Positions 12,067-21,487 of a stretch of DNA of 64,000 nt are shown here, in pieces (the first letter of the stretch is position 1; every line of letters starts with the position of its first letter). The stretch covers positions 1,535,197 to 1,599,196 of the forward strand of contig CM030942.1 in NCBI GenBank assembly GCA_018136815.1. The letters are read 5' to 3'. The notes under the pieces are model-generated. The model made no database searches and was not told where the DNA came from. It saw nothing but the letters and a program-made list of their open reading frames with translations. The position numbers and the translations under genes are program-made. Source of the DNA: Isochrysis galbana (lineage: Eukaryota > Haptophyta > Isochrysidales > Isochrysidaceae).

Positions 12067-13320
12067 ATGTTGAATAATACTACTAAGAATATTGGAAGAA
12101 TGTAAGTCTCGACGTCTAGACGTCTAGGTCTAGCTAGACTTATGACTTGTTGTGTATAAGTTTATGTGGATGGTTATGAGCTGTAGCAATCAATACACAA
12201 TTGTTGTCATTCCCGCTACCTTATCTATGGTTAGTTATGGTGGGCCGCGCGCAGCGCGAAGCTCCGACGCCGTTGGTGTAGTAGTTAACTGTGAAGGAGA
12301 CTTGCTCAGCCCTAGTTACCTGCGAGTTAATAGTAGTTACTTGCGAGTTGGGGGCAGTAAGTTAACTACTAGTGCTATTTAGGAGGTAGCTAACAACCGC
12401 TAACTGAGTTAACTAGTTAACTGCTTCTCCTAGTCCCTAGCCTTGTGCGGCAAGTTGCGGACCGCAGATGTGATCGCGGCAGGAGCCAGAGCCAGCGAGA
12501 GTCTCGAAAGTGCGGTCCCAAGCTGTGGGTGCAACCAGCTCGCTAAGCTCGCTTCTAGCTTCTAGTGATGCGTGCAGAGCGGTGTGTCTTATGTCTTTCC
12601 AATATTGAATATTGAATATTGCATATTGCAATTGCATTACGGATCCTAACAACCTCAGCCACGGTAGACGGTAGCGCTCCAGGAAGGGGGTATTAAGCCC
12701 GAGCGGCTCGAGCCTCGTAGAAGCAACAGCCAGCTTTACGAGCCCCCTACGCACTGGCGGACTGGCGTACTATCTTAGCATCTTAGCACAACCTACCCTC
12801 CCGCTAACACTTTAAGGGTAGTCTAAGATGCGCCCAGGCTCTAGATACCCCGAGAAAAGAGGCACACACCACACACGGTTTTAAACGTGAAGCAAGGGCG
12901 GCGAGGAGCCGACGGAGCCGTTCAGGCATATATATACTGAGTACAAATTAGGGGATACAAGTATAGACTCACTCGAGGAGTACCCCCACACCTCCTTTTG
13001 TCCTTTTGCGACGACTTCTTTTTGGGAGAGACCTTTGTCTTCATTCTCTCTCTTTCCCCTTCGCTCCCTCTCTCTCTCCTTCCCTTTCTCGCGTGTTCTC
13101 TCTCTCTCTCTCTCTCTATCTCTATCTATCTATCTCTTCACGTACACACTCCTCCTCCTCCTCCTCAGTCTCTCTCTCCTTGCTTCTCAGAATTCGGTGC
13201 GACGCGCGGAACAAGGCGTCACATTTCTCTCTTCAGATCCTGTTCCTCCGCTGCCCACCACCCAGCCCACCCTCTCTCCCTCTCTCCCTCCCCCTCCCCT
13301 TTCCCCACCCACCCTTACCG
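12067..13320. other. Intergenic; CT-rich leader of the anoctamin gene at its end
   Basis: Around 12260-12430 there are several GTTAACT/AGTTAAC and GCGAGTTA words. No gene was seen. From about 13036 to 13318 the plus strand is CT-rich (CTCTCTCTCTATCTATC and similar), directly upstream of the anoctamin start, and is probably promoter or 5' UTR. Confidence 0.55.
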
Positions 13321-16168
13321 ATGCAGACCTCCTCGACGGGCGCGTGCTCGAGTGCTCCACCACCCCTCAGCGAGCCGTGGCCTCATGCTCCTCAATCTTT
13401 CGGGCGAGGCTTCTCTCTTCTCATCATCTTTCGAGAGGAGAGTGAGGGCTCTCGCGAGGGGCAAGAGGCAAGGCACGCGGCCATCCAGCAGATCTGGCGC
13501 GCGGTGACGGAGACGCGGGCGGAGGAGGCGGTTGGCCCACCGCTGCTCTGCTTCCACGCCAGCTCAAGGGACGACGACGAGAGGCTGCTCGTGCTGAGCG
13601 ATACGCAAGACGGAGCGCAGTTGCTCGAGAAGGTCGCGCTCGCTACGGGGCTCGAGAAGAGGACAGTCATTGGAGACTACGCGGAGTTCAGCGGTCATGC
13701 GAAGCTTCAGTTCGCGCCCGGCCCGTCCGCCTTCTTCACCTCCCTCGAGAGACAGCGGCTGCTGTACCGCCTAATCGATGTGCGCGAGGCCGAGTAAGGG
13801 GGGGGGGGGGGAATTGAGCAGGAAGCAAGGAAGCGCATGGTGGAGAGTGTGTGATGCACGGCCAGTGCTGCATTGCAGCGACCCCTTCTCCCCTCTCCTT
13901 AAACATTCTTGGTCGCCGGCCCGCCCGCAGTCCAAGCTTGGGGAGCAAGCGTCCCAGGATGAGAGATGCTTTGACTCGATCGGCGAGATGCTACAGGCGC
14001 CTATTCTCAAGGATATTATGGATGTCATCCCACTTCACGATGGCATCGAGCTAGAGCTTCTATACTCGAAGTGGTTCGGCAGCAGCTTCTGGCCCCTATG
14101 GCACTTCTTCCCTAGCCCATTGTTCTGGCTGCCGCTCGTAGACCCGCGCTTCGATATCGGCGCCGACACGCAGAGATCCACGCTTGTGGCCGGCGTGGCC
14201 CACGAGCAAATGAGCACTACGATCCAGCCGCTCGACGAGGTCCGCGACTACTTCGGCGAAAAGATCGCGCTGTACTTTGCCTTTATGGAGAGTGTCACAC
14301 GTGACCTCATGCCGCTCGCGGCTCTGGGCCTATTTATGGCCTTCTCGAGCGGACCGCAAGGTGCATGCATCTGCGCGGACACCGTTGTGAGGGCCCGGCG
14401 GCGCGTTCTGCCCGATCTGAGCGCCTCCTTCCTCTGGCGCCGCTGCTCGCTCAGGCTCCGCCAGCCATCCGCTCATGCCCTTTTACTCGGTGTTTGTGGT
14501 CGCATGGATCGCCTGGGTTCAAAAGAACTGGACGCGCCAGTGCAAGCGTCTCGCCTTCCACTGGAACGCGGAGGACTTTGAGGAGGAGGAACGTGATCGG
14601 CGGCACTTCACAGGCGACCCGGCCTTTGGGTTCTACACTCCGGAGGGGTATTGGGTAGACACGAATGAAAATTCGGGCACACGACGGAAGCGCTTCTACT
14701 CGACCCAGCGCATGCGGCGCGTCCTTCTCTCGTACACATGTATAGGCGTTGTCATTGGCTGCCTCGCGGTGCTCACGGTCGCGATGCTCGCGTTCCGCTC
14801 CATACTAATGGCAGCCTTCTTCACAGCTTCTTGGCTGCCGGCGGGATGGCGTGGCGAGAAGGGGGCGCAGGTCGGCGCATCTCTCGGTGGCGTCTTCCTT
14901 TCCTTCTTCGTCTCCTTAACCAACGTTGGCTACACCAAACTCGCCATCCGGCTAAACGATTGGGAAAACCATCGGACGCCAACCGACTATGAAGATGCGC
15001 TCATCCTGAAGAATATGTTCTTCAAATTCATCAACTCGTGCGTATTCGGCCCAGGGCTCGCTCTGTTCTCCCACCCGGCGTGGCGGCCGGCGACAGAGAG
15101 GCCCCGCAGGACTAGAGCACGCGCTGCCTCAGCGCTCACGAATCCCCACCCCCCCACCCCACCTCCGCGCGAACGCAGCTATGCGGCACTCATGTACACC
15201 GCCTTTATCAAGGCCCAATCTATCTCCCTCATGCCAGGTACAACTTCATGTGCCCATGCTGCCCATCCCGCTCCAACCACAATTCTTTCTGAGCGCCCGC
15301 TGGTAACCACATAGGCGTGAGCGAGTACTGCCACAGCAAGGAGACATTTGGCATGTCTCAAGATGAAATCCTCCGCCACTATGGCTCAAATCCGTTCTGC
15401 ATGAACGAGTTGTCGACACTTCTCACCTCTTTGGTTGTCACCTCGCAAATCACCGGCATTCTCTCTGACCTCTTGCTGCCATTCGTTAGCGCGTGGCGAG
15501 CTGCCAAGAATGAGGAGGATAAGATGCGTAAGAAGGCCGGCGAGGGGTGTTGCTCCCGATGGGGCGTCCCAGGCTTCCATGCGGTAGGGCTCCCACCGCC
15601 GCCGCCCCTCAGCTTCGCAGAACACCAGGCCAAGCGCCAGGAGTTCGCTGGCGTCAATCCGCGCTACGGCGTGCTTATCATCCAACTCGGCTACATTGTT
15701 CTCTTCGCGCCCGCTTTCCCGATTGCTGCGGCTGTGACTTACGTCTTTAACTTGGTCCGGCTCCGCGGCGAAGCTTTTCTTTTGCTCAAGTTGACCCAGC
15801 GCCCCCTATACGCGGGCGCCGAGGACATTGGCTCGTGGGACACCGTGCTCAACGCCATAACCATTCTCGGTGTGATGACCAACGTGGGGATCGTGGGCAT
15901 CACGTCGTCTCATCTGAGGGACGCTCTGCCCATGGACATCTTGGGGGTGCACTTCGACAAATCGGACAGGGTTTTGCTACTAGTGCTCGCCGAGCATTTA
16001 ACGCTAATCCTGGTGCTTCTCTTAAAACGCGGAATCCCGGACATCTCGCGCGACCTATCCATCGCCAAAGCCCTCGCCACCGGAGAGAAGGCGACCAAAA
16101 AGCAGCTGAAAAGGGGAAAACGCCAATCTACGCGTGTATCGCGCCAATCCGAGAACATGCCCGCGTGA
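13321..16168 (+). CDS. Anoctamin (TMEM16) family membrane protein
   Basis: Five exons join in phase to 794 residues: 13321-13779, 13931-14360, 14455-15037, 15179-15237 and 15315-16168. Donors are GTGCGC, GTGCAT, GTGCGT and GTACAA; all acceptors are AG. The protein has a cytosolic amino domain, then the family hallmark DYFGEKIALYFAFMES at the first membrane helix. Next come FVVAWIAWVQKNW and LNDWENHRTPTDYEDALIL, then NPFCMNEL, IIQLGYIVLF and EDIGSWDTVLNAI in the pore-forming half. Anoctamins are dimeric, ten-helix chloride channels or lipid scramblases of the plasma membrane or ER. The acidic calcium ligands of the animal enzymes are mostly absent (see findings), so a calcium-independent or tethering role, as in fungal Ist2, is possible. 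The carboxyl tail is basic (KKQLKRGKRQSTR). The start was chosen as the first Met after the CT-rich leader. Confidence 0.92.
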
Positions 16169-17411
16169 CTCCACCCTCTCCTTCCATGGTTGCTCTGCAC
16201 TATTTAGCCCATTTGAGCGCATATGGATGAATGCCTAGCGAACGCTTGTTGCCAGTTCGGGCCGACTGATTGATGGCACATTCGAAGACCATAAACATCT
16301 AGGAGATGCAAAGGCCCGTAGCGCAGACCACAACAAAGATGAGCCAATGAGCCGGGGGGTGGCTAGACTTGCAAGGCACAACGTGTATGGGGCGGCTTCG
16401 CTAGAGCGGGACGGCTTCGCTAGAGCGATAGCTCTGTCATCTGGGTCTGCTTCTGCGGGTTGGAACACGCCCATCCGCATTGTTCACTGCCGTTTCTACT
16501 TAGCGCCCATCAGCGGTCCTTATCTTCACCCTCTGGAATGCCTTGGAGCCCTTAGACCAAAGTAGTACAATACTCAAAGATTGCCTTCATGCTCAAGATC
16601 GAATGATGACTATCGCTATCGCATCTGTTGACGTATTTATCACGACCGGAAGGGAGTGTTATTTGTTGAATTGTTGCTTTCTTTGCCACTTTGCCGAGAA
16701 GACGTACGTACGTATGAGCACCAGGCGCCGACGGGGCACGTACGCACGCGTACGTTGTGGGCCGCGGCTCGCGGGTTCCGGGATGGTCGCGGCCCCTTCG
16801 CTAGGGCGATTCGGTGCAAGGCTGGGGCTAACCATTAACAGGCAAAGTTTTCGGGAACCTATTACTACCTCCTTGGTTGTTCTGTCATATATGCAATATG
16901 ATACTATCTCCCGGATTGGGTGCTACGCACATTCGACCGGAGGGGCGTTGGCGCGTTTGCCTGCAACTAAAGTAGAACTAAATAAAACTATTGACTATGG
17001 ATTGACATCTAGCCGCACTTACCATACTACGAACCCTTACTCACTATCACTCACGAGCACGAGCAGACTCACACTAGATAGAAGACAGGCCAAGCACGTG
17101 TGTGAGTGTGAGTGAAGCACAACAAACATACCAGCACAATGTCGACCATTTACACGCATCCTGAACGACGCACCCGTACTGAGCCTACGCCTCACGTCAC
17201 GCTACCTCGTGGCTCGCGCTTTCGGCGATTCCTACGAGGGGGTGCTCCGGGGTTGCAGGAACTTCGACAGGGAGTAGACGTTGCCCCGAGTCCGAGATCA
17301 TGTTGTGCTTCTTGGTGGCGATGTGGCTGCCGCGGGGATGCCTGCGAAATGCAGAACAATATGGTTAGGTGTTAGCTACGAGCTACGAGGAGCGCGAGGA
17401 ACAAGGCTGGG
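16169..17411. other. Intergenic, no gene seen
   Basis: Short near-repeats such as GGCTTCGCTAGAGCG (near 16395 and 16415) and TACGTACG words near 16705 are visible. No frame carries a recognisable protein. Confidence 0.5.
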
Positions 17412-17727
17412 TGACGAATTGTGATGGCCCATAGGGCCTGAGGGCAATGAGGAAGGAGGCAGACCGGCGGCAGGCGCGGCTGAAGAGACGACTTCGGAGA
17501 CGCTGACGGGCTGAGGCCCGTCAGCAGAGGAAGGCGGGCAGGCGGGCTTGAGCGAGGGCGAGGACGGCGGCGAGAGCGACATCGAGCGAGTGGCGAGAGG
17601 CGAGGGCGAGTGTGAGGAGGGCTGTGATGGCAGGGGCTGGCGAGGCAAGGCGAGTTTATAGGGTACGAGTGTTACGAGAGCGAGAGCGACGAGAGCGAGA
17701 GCGACGGATGACGACTGACGACAGGAC
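17412..17727 (-). repeat. Inverted copy of gypsy gag-like segment
   Basis: Read on the minus strand, about 316 bases match 19789-20110 on the plus strand, from the words CCTGTCGTCAGTCGTCATCC to GGCCCTATGGGCC. Both copies encode the same Pro/Ser/Ala-rich peptide, with MSLSPPSSPSLKPACPPSS and GPQPVSVSEVVSSAAPAA. The two copies face each other around 2 kb of retroelement-like sequence. The peptide looks like a gag start, but no conserved gag domain is visible. Confidence 0.8.
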
Positions 17728-17749
17728 GTCGGATCCAACGATGCAGAAA

Positions 17750-18293
17750 ACAACAGGAAGGATGCCCCTACTATACCCTCACAGATGAAGACCCCGTCCA
17801 AATTGACGAGTATCTGGTGGATGCACTACTTGACCGCAAGGGTCGAGGCGATTCCAGACAGTACCTCGTCAAATGGCGTGGTTACGCGAAAGCTGCGGCC
17901 ACATGGGAGCCGCTAGCCGAACTGCTTCGCCGCTGCGAGTCGCTCGTCACCGCCTATGATGATGCTCACCCCTTCCCTCCTCTTCGTAAGCCTCAGATGA
18001 GAAAGCGGGCTGCAGAATTACAATCTCAGACCGTCTCAGCTCCACCGACGTCGCACGCGATCGAAGCTTCCGTGGGATCCGAGACCACCGGCTTGGATCA
18101 TCAGGCCCCGCGCCGCTCGCCTCGTCTCGCACCGTCCTTGCACAGTGGCCCCATTGCTCATGTCTCCCATTTGCCTGTCTCAGCCCGCCCGTCTGTTGCC
18201 AACCCTGCAGGTCCAATGATGCGGCCGCAGCACGCGGTCTTCGTCCTCGGGCAGTGGTGGTACTCGTCGGGATCGTCGCGCGGTTCCCCGTGA
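17750..18293 (+). mobile_element. Ty3/gypsy chromodomain fragment (integrase carboxyl end)
   Basis: The frame reads into a typical chromodomain: DEYLVDALLDRKGRG, then QYLVKWRGYAKAAATWEPL, then LVTAYDDAHP. Chromoviral integrases end in such a domain, and it guides insertion to particular chromatin marks. The tail that follows is rich in Pro, Ser and Arg and ends at 18293. No integrase core lies upstream; instead the inverted gag-like copy ends a few dozen bases before, so this is a truncated 3' end. A cellular chromodomain protein is unlikely given the surroundings. Confidence 0.8.
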
Positions 18294-19788
18294 TATCTAT
18301 CAACGCCGTCGTTTACGTTTGATCGCGGTACGGGAACGTACGGGAATTCTTTTCCAGTTCCCCCCGCGGTCGCCGAATTTTTCCCCCGCGGCCGCCGAAT
18401 AGTTCCCCCCGCGGGAAGAGAGGTATGGCTCGCCCCCCCTTTCGACCACGGAGGATGGATCTCCCTCCCCTTTCGCTGCGCTCTGTCAGGAGACCCCCGT
18501 ACCTCGTCGTTTAGCTCGCGCGTGACGTACTCGATGTTATCGTACTATCTCGCCGCCTTTCGCCGTTGGTCGCTCGACTTTTGATATCTTGAAGAACAGG
18601 AGACGCCGCGTCGTAACTTGGGTGCCGCCACACCGCCCAAACATCCAGGTAAAACTCTCGTAAAAGAGAGAAGGGGATGGGTTGCAGCGTTGAGTCCTGC
18701 GGTCTGCAGCGCCGGCCGCCGATTCTACACTTTATTTATCGTCCGGACGGGTGTGGTACTTCCTGTCTCTTCGATCGTCGCGCACTATTCTTATAGTTCG
18801 TCGTTCGTCGTTCGTCGTTCGTTCTTCGATTCTCGATTCTCGATTCTCGTCGTTCCGCGTTCTTCGTTTCTCGTTCTTCGATTCATCGTCGATTCTCGAT
18901 TCTCGTCGTTCCGCGTTCTTCGTTTCTCGCTCTCGATTCTCGATTCTTGTCGTTCCGCGTTCTCATCGGTCCTCGATTGTTCGTTGTTCGTAATTCGTAA
19001 CTTCTCGGTGCGTCGCTCATCACGTCTTCCGTCTTGGTTCGGCGTTGGGTGCGCGGCTCTCCCTCCATTCGGATTTATTGTTTCATTCGCTCTTCAGATT
19101 TATTGTTTCATTCGCTCTTCGGATTTATTCGCTCTTCGCTCTTGGCTCATTCGGTCTCGTTCAGGATTGCTCTTCTGCCTTTCTCGTGGCTTGCTTGGAG
19201 CTCTCCGATGTCCGTTAGGTTCTCTTCTTTCCTCGCGGGACGCTCGATCCTAGCAGGGGGGTGTCGCATTCGCGAATCGACACTCGTTAGGCTTCGCTCT
19301 TCTCTTCGTCGTTCGGTATTTATCGTTATAATTCTCTCGTTCTCGTTCTCGGTCAAAAGCTTCGCTTGGATGCATGGGATCGTGGGTTGTGGAGCGCCCT
19401 CTCTCTTCCTCTCGAAAGAGAAGGGAAGTTTCCCCACCTTTCTTCCTCCCAGGCGCCTCGCAAATAGGTTTAATTTGCTATCTCTACAGCGGTTCTTTAT
19501 CTGCTTCTGGGGGCAATCAGGTTTAATTTACGACCTCTTCGTATCTCCCCCTTAGGCACATCGCACTCCTTTCGTCTTATTTGGTAGGTCTCTTGGAATC
19601 TTGTGCGGCAGGATTGCCCCTCGTTTCTGTTATGGTGCGATTCCCCTTCCAGACGGGATCGCCGACAGATCGCCTTCTGATCGTCGTCCGTCGTTGTCTG
19701 GCCGGAGTGTTTGGGTTTGATTTCAGTCGAGTTATGTGAGAAAGTCGTGGGGCGAGAGTCGGGGTGTTTTCCTGGGTGTCTCTGTCCG
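18294..19788. repeat. LTR-like noncoding region with short tandem repeats
   Basis: The region follows the chromodomain and precedes a gag-like start, so it sits where an LTR and leader would be. CCCCGCGG-type words repeat at 18355-18415. At about 18795-18975 variants of TTCGATTCTCGATTCTCG and CGTCGTTCCGCGTTC are repeated, and ATTTATTGTTTCATTCGCTC is duplicated near 19074-19115. The 19260-19322 piece matches 562-625. LTR boundaries were not resolved. Confidence 0.5.
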
Positions 19789-20110
19789 TCGTCCTGTCGT
19801 CAGTCGTCATCCGTCGTCGCTCTCGCTCTCGTCGCTCTCGCTCTCGTAACACTCAGACCCTACAACCTCGCCTCTCCTCGCCAGCCCCTGCCATCACAGC
19901 CCCCCTCACACTCACCCTCGCCTCTTGCCGCTCGTTCGATGTCGCTCTCGCCGCCGTCCTCGCCCTCGCTCAAGCCCGCCTGCCCGCCTTCCTCTGCTGA
20001 CGGGCCTCAGCCCGTCAGCGTCTCCGAAGTCGTCTCTTCAGCCGCGCCTGCCGCCGGCTTGCCACCCTCCTCATTGCCCTCAGGCCCTATGGGCCACGCC
20101 AATTCGTCAG
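19789..20110 (+). mobile_element. Gypsy gag-like segment, plus-strand copy
   Basis: This is the plus-strand partner of 17412-17727. A frame open from 19711 encodes the Pro/Ser/Ala-rich peptide with MSLSPPSSPSLKPACPPSS. It is followed without spacer by a reverse transcriptase fragment in a different frame. The join skips most of gag and the first half of the polymerase, so the copy is deleted or rearranged. Confidence 0.6.
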
Positions 20111-20111
20111 C

Positions 20112-20290
20112 ATGCCCTACTTGGACGACATTGGCGTCTGGTCGACGGGTACTGGCGCGACGCTCGATAAGCGCATTGAGGCCTCGTTCGAGCAGATGCT
20201 CCACCGCCTCGATCTCGTACTCGAACGCTTGCGTTGGGCGGGGCTGTCGTGCAAGGCGACGAAGTGCCTCCTCTTCGTTCGCGATCAAGG
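20112..20290 (+). mobile_element. Ty3/gypsy reverse transcriptase fragment
   Basis: The translation contains the catalytic box MPYLDDIGVWS followed by FEQMLHRLDLVLERLRWAGL and KATKCLLFV, the order found in the palm and thumb of Ty3/gypsy reverse transcriptases. The two aspartates of the YLDD motif are present, but the fingers and the first catalytic aspartate are missing upstream. Similarity stops near 20280, where an unrelated repeat protein piece begins. Confidence 0.85.
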
Positions 20291-20299
20291 GAGAGTACA

Positions 20300-20520
20300 C
20301 CCGCTGCTCCGTGCGCTTCATGGGTCAAATGTTTATGAACAGCATTTTCAATCGGCCACTCACCTTGGACACATCCTCCGTTGAATCCATGTATGAAATG
20401 TTCATGGTATCGCAATTCAATCGGCCTCTCAACTGGGACACATCCTCTGTGACCAATATGGGAAGGATGTTCTACGTATCGCAATTCAATCGGCACCTCG
20501 GCTTCTTCAAGTCTATGGAT
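20300..20520 (+). pseudogene. BspA-like (DUF285) repeat protein fragment
   Basis: In a frame different from the reverse transcriptase there are nearly three 23-residue repeats with the pattern MF..S.FNRPL..DTSSV..M, for example MYEMFMVSQFNRPLNWDTSS. This is the BspA/Mycoplasma lipoprotein repeat (DUF285), a leucine-rich-repeat-like unit common in surface proteins of bacteria and in many protist genomes. There is no start, signal or end, so it is an orphan piece between two mobile-element fragments. Confidence 0.8.
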
Positions 20521-20725
20521 GGACTCCCGTCTACCCAGGTCGCGTAGCTTCAATTTGGATAAATTCACCGCTGAATGTGAAGAGGCTTTCAATCAATACC
20601 CCCCTAAGAAGCTTGACGCCTTGTTCGACACAAAGAGTAGGGTGTTGAGGCGGATAATTGAGGTGGAGGGTGGGAATGAGTATGACCTCCCGCATCGTAG
20701 GGGTGACTGTTCTGACAGTGAGTAG
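20519..20725 (+). pseudogene. Possible carboxyl end of a DDE transposase
   Basis: The 68-residue frame contains LDKFTAECEEAFNQYPPKKL, then LDALFDTKSRVLRRIIEVEG, then GNEYDLPHRR. The GGN-Y-PHR ending resembles the last segment of Tc1/mariner-like transposases of algae and their viruses. This is recognition by eye only. No catalytic part is present upstream. Confidence 0.35.
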
Positions 20726-21487
20726 AGTGGGTGTGTTTGTACAGCGTTTGGACGTGTATAGAACAACCTTGAAATAACTTAGGAAGGCTTCAGGTTAAGC
20801 CCCAATGTACCCTCTGCACCCTCCTAGTCGGGGTGGGGTGCCCCTGCAGGCTACCCCCTTCAACAATAGCCTGCGTGACACCTCAGTATTAGAACAGAGG
20901 TAGTAATTATTATTATCCACCACTCGTGCCCGCGAGGCGCAGGTAAAAAGACGGGTGCCTCAATGCACCCTGAAATCCCCTCGCTGCCAGATCAGCCCAG
21001 CCGCGAAGATGCACCCAGGTGCCACGTGACTAAAGATCACCAGAGCATATCACTATCCCAGCCGAACAACGGCGATGACGAACGAGATGATACAATAGTA
21101 GCAGTAGTATCTTCGCCGTCTGGCCGTAGCACCATTGAAAACGTCTGTCCTCTTCATTTATCATACACTTGGGCGCTTCAAGAAGTGCCAGAGGCGGGAT
21201 GAAAGGCCAACTGCTCGAGGCCCGCCCTTCGTAAGCGTCTTCCTAAGAGCCTTCTCGGCGAGGCATGCGTGGCTACAGTCACGCATCCACCATCGCACGT
21301 GGCATGCCATCACGTTGCACCTGCTCAGATTTGTCTCAGAATGGCGCAAGCGCCTGAACACTTGGGGAAGCAAGTAACCACGGCATTGCAAATGAGCGAA
21401 GGATCTAAGTTCGGATGAAGCTTGCCCTCGACGCTAGCTGCAAGCCATTGCGTCTCAGGGAGGAGCAAGTGGGACAAGCCCTTGTCA
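20726..21487. other. Intergenic, no gene seen
   Basis: An AT-richer stretch near 20880-20920 and no recognisable coding frame. It would hold the 3' end of the minus-strand receptor gene transcript. Confidence 0.5.

Noticed and set aside
13006..13320. Upstream extension of anoctamin exon 1 (Met at 13006)
   Set aside because: The extra residues are encoded by a CT microsatellite and resemble other untranslated leaders in the window.
20290..20384. HLGHILR ending that looks like the LGH motif of reverse transcriptase
   Set aside because: It arises from the DUF285 repeat read in another frame; the next repeat gives QLGHIL as well.
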